Source: Streptomyces aidingensis (GTDB taxonomy: Bacteria; Actinomycetota; Actinomycetes; Streptomycetales; Streptomycetaceae). From it: a stretch of DNA of 64,000 bases. Below are positions 41,637-49,862 of the stretch, in pieces (position 1 is the first letter of the stretch; each line of letters starts with the position of its first letter). The DNA lies in the NCBI RefSeq assembly GCF_900112355.1, contig NZ_FOLM01000001.1, positions 665,276 to 729,275 on the forward strand, read 5' to 3'. A program made the translations under genes and the position numbers. The notes below the pieces were generated by a model. That model saw only the letters and a list, made by a program, of their open reading frames with translations, ran no database searches and had not been told where the DNA came from.

Positions 41637-43841
41637 GTGACGGTGACGGTGCCTGTGACGGTTCTGCTGTGGCTGCTGCCCGCCCTGCCGCTGACGGCCG
41701 GGGCGCTGCTGGCGTCCGCCGGGCGGCGGGCGGCCCGCATCGCGCCCGGCGCGGCGGTGGCGGTGTCGGTGGCGGCGCTGGGCCTGGCCGTGGCGGTGGC
41801 CGCGGCGGGCGCGGCGGGCCGGCCCGAGACGGCGGACGCGCCGCTGTTCGCCGGGGTGCGCGCCGGACTGCGGGTGGACGGGCTGTCCGCCGTGATGGTG
41901 GTCGTGGTCACCGCGGTCACCCTCGCGGTGCTGGTCTGGTCCCTGGCCCGGCCGCCGGGCCGCACCGCGGCGGACCATGCCCGCTTCCCCGGCCTGATGC
42001 TGCTCTTCGCGGGCGCCATGCTGGTGACCGTCACGGCGGACACCCTGCCGCCGCTGCTCATGGCCTGGGAGGTGATGGGCGCCACGAGCTGGGCGCTGAT
42101 CGGCTTCGACTGGCGGGAGCCGGAGAAGACGGACGCGGCCGGCACCGCCTTCCTCACCACCCGGGCCGCGGACCTCGGCCTCTACGCGGCGGCGGGCGCG
42201 GCGCTGGCCGGCGGGGCGGACACCCTGGCGCTGGACGCGCTGCCGGAGGCCGACGGCGGATGGCTGGATCTGCTGACGGCCGGGGTGGTGCTGGCCGCGC
42301 TCGGCAAGTCGGCGCAGCTCCCGTTCTCCTTCTGGCTCTCCCGGGCCATGCGGGGACCCAGCCCCGTCTCCGCGCTGCTGCACTCGGCCGCCATGGTCGC
42401 GGCCGGGGCCTATCTGCTGCTGCGGCTGCGGCCCGTGCTGGACGCCTCCGGCTGGGGCGCGCCGCTGGTCGCCTGGGCGGGGGCGGTCACGGCGCTGGCG
42501 CTGGGCGCGGTGGCGGTGGCGCAGACCGAGCTCAAGCAGGTGCTGGCCGCCTCCACCTGTGCGCAGCTCGGGTTCGCGGTGCTGGCCGCGGGGGCGGGGA
42601 GCACGGCGGGCGGTGCCGCGCAGCTCGCCGCGCACGCGGCGGTGAAGGCGGCGCTGTTCCTGGCCGCCGGGGCATGGCTGGCGGCGCTCGGCACCGAACG
42701 GCTGGCCGGGCTGCGCGGCGCGGCCCGCGCCCGGCCCGCGCTGGGCGCCGCGGCGGTGGCCGCGGCGCTGACCCTGGCGGGGCTGCCGCCGCTGTCGCTG
42801 TGGGCGGCCAAGGACCAGGTGCTGGCCGCGGCCCGGCACGAGAGCGCCGCGCTCTACGCGGCCGGCCTGGCCGCTGCGGCTCTCGCCGCCGGCTACGCCA
42901 CCACCGTCCTCCGCCACGTCCTCGCCCCGGCACCCGCGGCGGGTCCGGAAACGCCGGGCGGGCGGGGCGGGGCCGCGGGACGCCCCGGCGCGGGCACCGG
43001 GACGGAGCGGGAGCGGCCGGTGCCCGGGGCGGGTTCCGGCGGTTCTGCCCGTCACCGTGAGGTGGCCGGGACGCCGGCCGAGGGGGAGCGGCCGGTGCCC
43101 GGGGCGGGTTCCGGCGGTGCGGGCCCGGCGGGGCGTGCGCCGGCGCAGGGCGTCGGCGGCGGCGGAGCGGCAGCCGGCGGGCCTGGGCCGGGGACGGCGG
43201 CGCGGGTGGTGTGGCCGGTGGGGGTGCTGGCGCTGGCTGGGGTGGTGCTCGGCGTGGTGGCGCTGCCGTCGGCGGCGCGGTGGCTGCGGGAGAACGTGGG
43301 CGCCGTCGGGGAGCCCGTGCCGGTGCCCTGGGAGGCGGTGCTGTCCGCGGCCGTGGCCGTGGCCGCCGCCGCGTTCGCCTGGTGGCGGCCGGGGCCGCCG
43401 CGGCTGCCGCGCGCGGTGACGCGGCCCGTCCGGCGGTGGATCTGGCCGGCGAGCGCCGTGCACCCGGCCGTGGTGCGGCCGGTGCTGTCCGCGGCCCGTG
43501 CGCTGGCCGCCTTCGACGACCGGGTGGTGGACGGCGCGGTGCGCGGCCTGGCCCGGGCCGGACCGGGCCTCGCCCGGGCCCTGGCGGCCTTCGACGACCG
43601 CGCGGTGGACGGCGCGGTGCGCGCCGCCGCCCGCGGCGGGCGGGCCGCCGGCCGGCTGGCCGCCCGTGCCGACGACGGCGGCCCGGACGCGGCGGTCCGG
43701 GCCCTGGCCGCCGGGGCCCGCGCCCTGGGCCGCGCCGCGCGCCGCCCCCAGACCGGACTGCTGCACCACTACTACGCCCAGGCCGTGACCGGTTTCGCGG
43801 TGCTGGCCCTGTTCCTGCTCCTGCTTCTCCTGGTGAGGTGA
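41637..43841 (+). CDS. nuoL: NADH-quinone oxidoreductase subunit L, extended
   Basis: A 734-residue antiporter-like subunit, longer than the usual ~610-650. Conserved features include the key Glu in LLMAWEVMGATSWALIGFDW and Lys224 in GKSAQLPFSFWLSRAMRGPSPVSALLHSAAM; where NuoL normally has AMEGP the sequence has Arg239. A Gly/Pro-rich insert of about 85 residues (about 438-525) contains two copies of ERPVPGAGSGG encoded by an exact 34-bp repeat. The C-terminal region repeats ALAAFDDR(V/A)VDGAVR twice before the last helix (LHHYYAQAVTGFAVLAL), altering the lateral-helix segment. The GTG start is chosen from a run of GTGs. Confidence 0.9.
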   Translation: MTVTVPVTVLLWLLPALPLTAGALLASAGRRAARIAPGAAVAVSVAALGLAVAVAAAGAAGRPETADAPLFAGVRAGLRVDGLSAVMVVVVTAVTLAVLVWSLARPPGRTAADHARFPGLMLLFAGAMLVTVTADTLPPLLMAWEVMGATSWALIGFDWREPEKTDAAGTAFLTTRAADLGLYAAAGAALAGGADTLALDALPEADGGWLDLLTAGVVLAALGKSAQLPFSFWLSRAMRGPSPVSALLHSAAMVAAGAYLLLRLRPVLDASGWGAPLVAWAGAVTALALGAVAVAQTELKQVLAASTCAQLGFAVLAAGAGSTAGGAAQLAAHAAVKAALFLAAGAWLAALGTERLAGLRGAARARPALGAAAVAAALTLAGLPPLSLWAAKDQVLAAARHESAALYAAGLAAAALAAGYATTVLRHVLAPAPAAGPETPGGRGGAAGRPGAGTGTERERPVPGAGSGGSARHREVAGTPAEGERPVPGAGSGGAGPAGRAPAQGVGGGGAAAGGPGPGTAARVVWPVGVLALAGVVLGVVALPSAARWLRENVGAVGEPVPVPWEAVLSAAVAVAAAAFAWWRPGPPRLPRAVTRPVRRWIWPASAVHPAVVRPVLSAARALAAFDDRVVDGAVRGLARAGPGLARALAAFDDRAVDGAVRAAARGGRAAGRLAARADDGGPDAAVRALAAGARALGRAARRPQTGLLHHYYAQAVTGFAVLALFLLLLLLVR
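43010..43118 (+). repeat. Exact 34-bp direct repeat inside nuoL
   Basis: Copies at 43010-43043 and 43085-43118 are identical and 75 bases (25 codons) apart, so the frame is kept and both encode ERPVPGAGSGG. They lie in the low-complexity insert of NuoL. Confidence 0.8.
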
Positions 43842-45391
43842 GTGCGGCCGTGCTGACCGTTCTCGTCTTTCTGCCGCTGCTGGTGGCCGGGGTGCTGCTG
43901 CTCGCGCCGCGCGCCGTGCCGGACCGGGCCTGCGTCCCGGTCTGGCTGGCCGCCGCCCTGGCCGAACTGGTCCTGGTGGTGATCATCTGGGCCGGCTTCG
44001 ATCCGGGCGGCGGCATCCAGTACGCCCAGCGGGCCCGCTGGATTCCCGGCGCCGGAGTCGGCTACCACGTCGGCGTGGACGGGCTGTCGCTGCCGCTGGC
44101 CGCCCTGACCTGCGTGCTGTTCCTGGCGGCGGCCGTGCACTCGCTGCGCCGCGGCACGGCCGCCACCGCCACCGCCACCGGCGGCGGGCCGCCGCGGGCG
44201 CGGGCCTGGGCGGCGCTGTTCCTCTTCCTCCAGACCGTCAGCCTCGGCCTGTTCACCGCCCTGGATCTGATCCTGTTCTTCGTCTTCTTCGATCTGTCGA
44301 TCGTCGGCATGTATTTCGTGATCGCCGGCTGGGGCCATGGCGAGCGGGCCCGGGCCGCGGCGCTGAAGTTCTTCCTCTACACCTTCACCGGCTCGCTCGC
44401 CCTGCTGCTGGGTTTCATCGGCCTCTATCTGGCCGCCGAGCCGCACACCTTCGACCTGACCGACCTGGCCCGTGAGGACCCGCTGGCGGGCCGCGGCGCG
44501 CATGCCGCGCTGGTGCTGCTGGCCATCGGCCTGGGCCTGGCCATCAAGACCCCGACCGTGCCGTTCCACACCTGGCTGCCGCCCGCGCACACCGACGCCC
44601 CGGCGGCGGGCTCGGCGATCCTGGCCGGGATCCTGCTGAAGATGGGCACCTACGGCTTCGTCCGGATCGCCATGCCGCTGCTGCCCGGCGTCTGGCGCCA
44701 GTACGCGCTGGTGTTCGTGGTCCTCGGCGCCCTCTCCGCGGTCTACGGGGCCCTGGTCGCGCTGGGGCAGACCGATGTCAAACGCATGATCGCCTACACC
44801 AGCGTCAATCACATGGGCTATGTGCTGCTCGCGCTGGGCGCCGCCGGGATCCTCACCGGCACCGACGACCGGGCCCGCGCGCTGGCGGTCACCGGCGCCA
44901 CCGTGCAGATGGTCAGCCACGGCCTGATCACCGGGGCGCTGTTCCTGCTCAGCGGCGTGCTGTGGGACCGGGCCGGCGGCTATCGCATCGCGGACTTCTC
45001 CGGTCTGGCCGGCCCGGCGCCGCGCTTCGCCGCGGTGACGGCGGTGGGCGCCCTCGCCGCCATCGGCCTGCCCGGCTTCTCCGGCTTCATCGCCGAGTTC
45101 CAGATCTTCACCGGCAGCCTGGGCTCCCAGCCGGTGGCCACCGCCGTGGCGCTGACCGGCATCCTGATCACCGCCGCGCTGTTTCTGCGCGCCCTGCACC
45201 GGATGCTGCTCGGGCCCACCCGGCTGCCCGGCTCCGTCCGCACCGGCGGCTTCACCGACCTGACGCCCGCCGAGACCGCCGCCACCGTGCCGCTGCTCGG
45301 GCTGTCGCTGGTCATCGGGATCGTGCCGCGCTTTCTGCTGGATGTGATCGAACCGGCCGCCCGCGCCCTGACCGGGCTGGTCGCGCGGTGA
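43838..45391 (+). CDS. nuoM: NADH-quinone oxidoreductase subunit M
   Basis: A 517-residue antiporter-like membrane subunit. It has the NuoM signatures YHVGVDGLSLPLAALTCVL, FDLSIVGMYFVIAGWGHGERARAAALKFFLYTFTGSLALLLGF and IKTPTVPFHTWLPPAHTDAPAAGSAILAGILLKMGTYGF, as well as QMVSHGLITGALFLLSGVLWDR. These include the conserved Lys residues and the half-channel His of the family. The GTG at 43838 overlaps the nuoL stop as GTGA; a GTG four codons later is an alternative. Confidence 0.95.
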   Translation: MSAAVLTVLVFLPLLVAGVLLLAPRAVPDRACVPVWLAAALAELVLVVIIWAGFDPGGGIQYAQRARWIPGAGVGYHVGVDGLSLPLAALTCVLFLAAAVHSLRRGTAATATATGGGPPRARAWAALFLFLQTVSLGLFTALDLILFFVFFDLSIVGMYFVIAGWGHGERARAAALKFFLYTFTGSLALLLGFIGLYLAAEPHTFDLTDLAREDPLAGRGAHAALVLLAIGLGLAIKTPTVPFHTWLPPAHTDAPAAGSAILAGILLKMGTYGFVRIAMPLLPGVWRQYALVFVVLGALSAVYGALVALGQTDVKRMIAYTSVNHMGYVLLALGAAGILTGTDDRARALAVTGATVQMVSHGLITGALFLLSGVLWDRAGGYRIADFSGLAGPAPRFAAVTAVGALAAIGLPGFSGFIAEFQIFTGSLGSQPVATAVALTGILITAALFLRALHRMLLGPTRLPGSVRTGGFTDLTPAETAATVPLLGLSLVIGIVPRFLLDVIEPAARALTGLVAR

Positions 45392-46833
45392 ACGAGAACC
45401 CGGCCGCGCTGCTGCCCGAACTGTTCCCGGCCGGTGCCGCGGTGGCGGGCCTGCTGGCCGGGGCCTGGCTGCCGCGCCGGCGCCAGTGGGCGGTGGCGGT
45501 CCTGGCCGCCGCGGCCTGCGCCGCCGGGCTGGCCGCCACCGCGGTGACCATGGCCACCGGCCGGGAGCAGACCGTCTTCGCCGGCACCTTCGCGGTGGAC
45601 GCCGCCACCGGCGCCGGGCGGCTGACCGTGCTGGGCGGGCTGCTGCTGGTGCTGGCGATGTCGGCGGAGACCTTCCGCGGCCGGGCCCGGGAGGCCGAGT
45701 ACTACGTCCTGCTGCTGCTCACCGCGACCGGCACCCTCGTGATGACCGGCGCCAACGACCTGCTGACGCTCTTTTCCGGCTATCTGCTGGCGAGCGTCCC
45801 GGGCTATGCGCTGGCCGGCTTCGCCCGGGACCGCGCGGGCGGCGAGGCGGCGCTGAAGTACTACCTGATGGGCGCGCTGCTGGGCACGGTGATGCTGGCG
45901 GGCGCCGTGCTGCTGTACGGGGCCGGCGGCACCACCTGGTATCCGGGGCTGCGCGAGGCGCTGCCCGGCGCCCCGCCGGGGCTGGTCGCGGCCGGGCTGG
46001 TGGGCGTGCTGGCGGGGCTGATGTTCAAGTCCGCCGGGGTGCCGGCGCACTTCTGGCTGCCGGACGCGGCCGAGGGCGCCCGGCCGCCGGTCGCCGCCTA
46101 TCTGACCACCCTGCCCAAGATCGGCGGGCTGATCGGCGGTTTCCGGCTGCTGCACCAGGCGCTCGGCGGCTCCGGCGTGGACTGGCCGCTGCTGCTCGCG
46201 GTGCTTGCCGCGGCCACCATGACGCTGGGCAATCTGGCGGCGTTCTTCCAGGACTCGGCGGCCCGGCTGCTGGCCTGGTCGGCGATCGGCCAGGCCGGCT
46301 ATCTGCTGATGGCGCTCGCCGTGGCGGATCTCGGCGAACCGGCCCGCCGGGCGCTGCTGTTCTATCTGGCGGCCTACACGGTCACCAACCTCGGGGCGTT
46401 CGCGGTGGTCTGCGAGCTGCCCCGGGCCCGGACCCTGGCCGACTACCGGGGGCTGGCCCGCCGCCGGCCGGGCCTGGCGGCGGTGCTGCTGGTGTGTCTG
46501 CTGGGTCTGGTCGGCACCCCGCCGACCGCGGTCTTCCTGGGCAAGCTGGAGGTGTTCACCGCCGCCCTGGACGGCGGCTTCGGCTGGCTGGCGGTGCTCG
46601 CCGCGGCCAACACCGTGGCCTCGCTCTTCTACTACCTGCGCTGGCTGGCCCCGGTGTTCCGGTCGCCGCCGCCCCCGCCGCCCGCGCCCGGCGGCGGGCG
46701 GCCCGAGCCGCTCGCCACCGCGCTGGGCCGCTGGGCCGCCGCCGCGGCGTATCTGGCGGCTGCGCTGTCGCTGCTGCTCGGCATCGCCGCCGGCCCGGTC
46801 CTGCCGCTCACCACCGGCCCGCTGCTCGGCTGA
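45388..46833 (+). CDS. nuoN: NADH-quinone oxidoreductase subunit N
   Basis: A 481-residue antiporter-like membrane subunit with about 14 helices. The proton-channel Lys is in GLMFKSAGVPAHFWLPDAAEGARPPVAAYLTTLPK, and the Glu is in SAETFRGRAREAEYYVLLLLTATGTLVMTGANDLLTLF. A Pro/Gly-rich cytosolic loop (RSPPPPPPAPGGGRPEP) precedes the last helix. It is coupled to nuoM by GTGA and closes the nuo cluster, with a hairpin 12 bases after the stop. Confidence 0.93.
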   Translation: MNENPAALLPELFPAGAAVAGLLAGAWLPRRRQWAVAVLAAAACAAGLAATAVTMATGREQTVFAGTFAVDAATGAGRLTVLGGLLLVLAMSAETFRGRAREAEYYVLLLLTATGTLVMTGANDLLTLFSGYLLASVPGYALAGFARDRAGGEAALKYYLMGALLGTVMLAGAVLLYGAGGTTWYPGLREALPGAPPGLVAAGLVGVLAGLMFKSAGVPAHFWLPDAAEGARPPVAAYLTTLPKIGGLIGGFRLLHQALGGSGVDWPLLLAVLAAATMTLGNLAAFFQDSAARLLAWSAIGQAGYLLMALAVADLGEPARRALLFYLAAYTVTNLGAFAVVCELPRARTLADYRGLARRRPGLAAVLLVCLLGLVGTPPTAVFLGKLEVFTAALDGGFGWLAVLAAANTVASLFYYLRWLAPVFRSPPPPPPAPGGGRPEPLATALGRWAAAAAYLAAALSLLLGIAAGPVLPLTTGPLLG

Positions 46834-46844
46834 CCGCGCCGGTT

Positions 46845-46863
46845 CCCGGCCGGTGCGGCCGGG
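46845..46863 (+). terminator. Hairpin after nuoN
   Basis: Arms CCCGGCC and GGCCGGG with a five-base loop lie 12 bases after the nuoN stop codon. It is a short but GC-only stem suited to terminate the nuo transcript. No U tract. Confidence 0.45.
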
Positions 46864-46932
46864 TACCCGGGCGCCGGTCCGCAGCCGCGGGGCAGCCGCG
46901 GGGGAGCCGCGGGAAGGCCGAGAGAGGGAGCG

Positions 46933-47970
46933 ATGGTGGAGAAGAAGCACGGAGCCGCCCGCCGGGTGGTCGTGGTGACCGGGGCCAGCGCGGGAGTGGG
47001 GCGGGCCGCGGTACGGGCCTTTGCCGCGCGGGGGGACGCCGTGGCGCTGCTCGCCCGCGGCGAGCGCGGGCTGACCGCCGCGGCCGAGGAGGTGCGCGCG
47101 GCCGGCGGCCGGGCACTGCCGCTGGCGGTGGACGTCTCCGACCCGGAGGCCGTGGAACGGGCCGCCGAGCGGATCGAGGTGGAGCTGGGGCCGATCGAGG
47201 TCTGGGTCAACGCCGCCTTCAGCACCGTGTTCGCCCCGGTGCGCGACATCCGTCCGGAGGAGTTCCGCCGCACCACCGAGGTCACCTATCTGGGGTTCGT
47301 GCACGGCACCCAGGCCGCGCTGCGCCGCATGCTGCCGCGCGACCGCGGCACCATCGTGCAGGTGGGCTCCGCGCTGGCCTACCGGGGGGTGCCGCTCCAG
47401 GCCGCCTACTGCGCGGCCAAGCACGCCATCCAGGGCTTCCACGAGTCGCTGCGCTGCGAACTGCTGCACGACGGCAGCCGGGTGCGGACCACCATGGTGC
47501 AGCTTCCGGGGCTGAACACCCCGCAGTTCGACTGGGTGCTGTCCAGGCTGCCCCGCCATCCCCGGCCGGTGCCGCCGGTCTACCAGCCGGAGACCGCGGC
47601 CCGCGCCATCGTGCACGCCGCGGAGCACGGCCGCCGCCGGGAGCACTGGGTGGGCATGTCCACGGCACTCACCCTGCTGGCCAACAAAATCGCTCCCGGG
47701 CTGCTCGACCGCTACCTCGGCCGCACCGGCTACGCCTCCCAGCAGACCGGGCAGCCCACCGCGCCGGACCGGCCGTCCAACCTGTGGGAGCCGCTGGACG
47801 GCCCGGGCGGGCAGGACCGCGGGGCGCACGGCGGTTTCGACGAGGAGGCGCAGCACGCGGGCGGCCAGCTCTGGGCCTCGCAGCACCACGGACTGCTGGC
47901 CATGGCCGGTGCCGCCGCGGCCGGCGGCGCGGTGCTCGGCGCCGCGGCGGCCCGCCGGGCCCGGAACTGA
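46933..47970 (+). CDS. Short-chain dehydrogenase with C-terminal membrane anchor
   Basis: A 345-residue NAD(P)-dependent oxidoreductase. The Rossmann loop TGASAGVG is at 16-23 and the catalytic residues are Ser146, Tyr159 and Lys163 (YCAAKHA); the usual NAG motif reads NAAF near 93. Residues ~250-345 extend beyond the normal SDR core and end in a hydrophobic segment (LLAMAGAAAAGGAVLGAAAA) plus basic tail, suggesting membrane attachment. Many actinobacterial SDRs of this class have unknown substrates. It is 99 bases after nuoN and may or may not be co-transcribed with it; GAGAGAGGGAG precedes the ATG. Confidence 0.88.
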   Translation: MVEKKHGAARRVVVVTGASAGVGRAAVRAFAARGDAVALLARGERGLTAAAEEVRAAGGRALPLAVDVSDPEAVERAAERIEVELGPIEVWVNAAFSTVFAPVRDIRPEEFRRTTEVTYLGFVHGTQAALRRMLPRDRGTIVQVGSALAYRGVPLQAAYCAAKHAIQGFHESLRCELLHDGSRVRTTMVQLPGLNTPQFDWVLSRLPRHPRPVPPVYQPETAARAIVHAAEHGRRREHWVGMSTALTLLANKIAPGLLDRYLGRTGYASQQTGQPTAPDRPSNLWEPLDGPGGQDRGAHGGFDEEAQHAGGQLWASQHHGLLAMAGAAAAGGAVLGAAAARRARN

Positions 47971-48111
47971 ACCGGAGGCGGGGCGCCGGTCCGTCCAGGT
48001 GATGCCCGGTGCTGCCGCGTGTCCGTTTTGCGGCCGGGCCCGGCCGTGCCAGCCTGCCGGGAGCCGCTTGGGTGTTCGTCGCCACCCGGAAACCGGAAGG
48101 GGCCCTGAGCC

Positions 48112-49803
48112 ATGGCGATCCCGGACGTACGCATCGGCCGCACCCCGCCCGCCGAGCGCGGCCCAGGACATGTCACGGTCCGCTGGCTGTCCTCCACCGA
48201 CCACAAGGTCATCGGCGCGATGTACATCATCACCGCCTTTGCCTTCTTCCTGGTCGGCGGGGTGCTGGCGCTGGTGATGCGCGCCGAACTGGCGCGTCCG
48301 GGCATGCAGGTCGTCACCGCCGAGCAGTACAACCAGGCGTTCACCCTGCACGGCACGATCATGATGCTGCTGTTCGCCACCCCGCTGTTCGCCGGGTTCG
48401 CCAATGCCGTGATGCCCTTGCAGATCGGCTCGCCCGATGTGGCGTTCCCCCGGCTCAACATGCTGTCGTACTGGCTGTTCGCGTTCGGCGGGCTGATCGT
48501 GGTGGGCTCACTGCTGGTGCCGATGGGACCGGCGGACTTCGGCTGGTTCGCCTACGCCCCGCTGAACAGCGCCGCCCACACCCCGGGCATCGGCGCCGAC
48601 ATGTGGGTGATGGGCCTGGCGCTGAGCGGCTTCGGCACCATCCTCGGCGCGGTCAACTTCATCACCACCATCGTCTGCATGCGCGCGCCGGGGATGACGA
48701 TGTTCCGGATGCCGATCTTCACCTGGAACGTGCTGCTCACCAGCGTGCTGGTGATCATGGCGTTTCCGGTGCTGGCGGCGGCGCTGTTCGCGCTGGCCTC
48801 GGACCGCACCTTCGGTTCCCACATCTTCGACGCGTCGAACGGCGGCGCGCTGCTGTGGCAGCACCTGTTCTGGTTCTTCGGCCACCCCGAGGTCTACATC
48901 ATCGCGCTGCCGTTCTTCGGCATCATCACCGAGATCGTTCCGGTCTTCAGCCGCAAACCGCTGTTCGGCTACTTCGGCATGGTGGCGGCGACCATCGCCA
49001 TCACCGGCCTGTCCATCATGGTGTGGGCGCACCACATGTTCGCCACCGGCGCGGTGCTGCTGCCCTTCTTCTCCCTGCTGTCGTTCCTCATCGCGGTGCC
49101 CACCGGGGTCAAGTTCTTCAACTGGATCGGCACCATGTGGAAGGGCTCGCTGAGTTTCGAGACGCCGATGCTGTGGTCGATCGGCTTCCTGGTCACCTTC
49201 CTCTTCGGCGGGCTGACCGGTGTGCTGCTGGCCTCCCCGCCGCTGGACTTCCATGTCACCGACACCTATTTCGTGGTGGGGCATTTCCATTACGTGGTGT
49301 TCGGCACGGTGGTGTTCGCGATGTTCGCCGGCTTCCACTTCTGGTGGCCCAAGTGGAGCGGGCGGATGCTGGACGAGCGGCTCGGCAAAATCTCGTTCTG
49401 GATGCTGTTCCTCGGTTTCCAGGGCACCTTCCTGGTGCACCACTGGCTCGGCGCCGAGGGCATGCCGCGCCGCTACGCCGACTATCTGGCCGCGGACGGC
49501 TTCACCGCCCTGAACACGGTCTCCACGGTCAGTTCCTTCCTGCTCGGCCTGTCCGTGCTGCCGTTCCTCTACAACGTGTGGAAGACCCACCGGTACGGCA
49601 CCCCGGTGGCCGGGGACGACCCCTGGGGATGGGGGCGGTCGCTGGAGTGGGCCACCTCCAGCCCGCCGCCCCGGCACAACTTCTCCGCCATCCCGCGCAT
49701 CCGCTCCGAGTCGCCCGCCTTCGACCTGCATCACCCGGAGGCGGCCCGGGAGACGCAGCAGCGGCTGGCCGACCGGTCCGATCTGCTGCACTCCGGCGGC
49801 TGA
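48112..49803 (+). CDS. ctaD: Cytochrome c oxidase subunit I, aa3-type
   Basis: A 563-residue haem-copper oxidase subunit with twelve helices. Metal ligands are visible: FTLHGTIMM (low-spin haem), FFGHPEVYI (CuB His and cross-linked Tyr), WAHHMF (CuB) and [11 protein letters not shown] (haem a3 and haem a). It pumps protons while reducing O2. No subunit II, III or IV gene is adjacent, so this is a solitary extra copy that presumably assembles with partners encoded elsewhere. GGAAGGGG precedes the ATG. A weak stem (49836-49861) lies between it and the convergent gene. Confidence 0.95.
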   Translation: MAIPDVRIGRTPPAERGPGHVTVRWLSSTDHKVIGAMYIITAFAFFLVGGVLALVMRAELARPGMQVVTAEQYNQAFTLHGTIMMLLFATPLFAGFANAVMPLQIGSPDVAFPRLNMLSYWLFAFGGLIVVGSLLVPMGPADFGWFAYAPLNSAAHTPGIGADMWVMGLALSGFGTILGAVNFITTIVCMRAPGMTMFRMPIFTWNVLLTSVLVIMAFPVLAAALFALASDRTFGSHIFDASNGGALLWQHLFWFFGHPEVYIIALPFFGIITEIVPVFSRKPLFGYFGMVAATIAITGLSIMVWAHHMFATGAVLLPFFSLLSFLIAVPTGVKFFNWIGTMWKGSLSFETPMLWSIGFLVTFLFGGLTGVLLASPPLDFHVTDTYFVVGHFHYVVFGTVVFAMFAGFHFWWPKWSGRMLDERLGKISFWMLFLGFQGTFLVHHWLGAEGMPRRYADYLAADGFTALNTVSTVSSFLLGLSVLPFLYNVWKTHRYGTPVAGDDPWGWGRSLEWATSSPPPRHNFSAIPRIRSESPAFDLHHPEAARETQQRLADRSDLLHSGG

Positions 49804-49862
49804 CCGGCACCGCCCGCCGCCTTCGTCGGCGTCAGGGACCGGCAGGGGGCCGGCAGGGTCCG

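Noticed and set aside
44980..48351. 1123-residue minus-strand frame opposite nuoM, nuoN and the SDR gene
   Set aside because: The sense-strand genes have full family signatures, and this frame has none.
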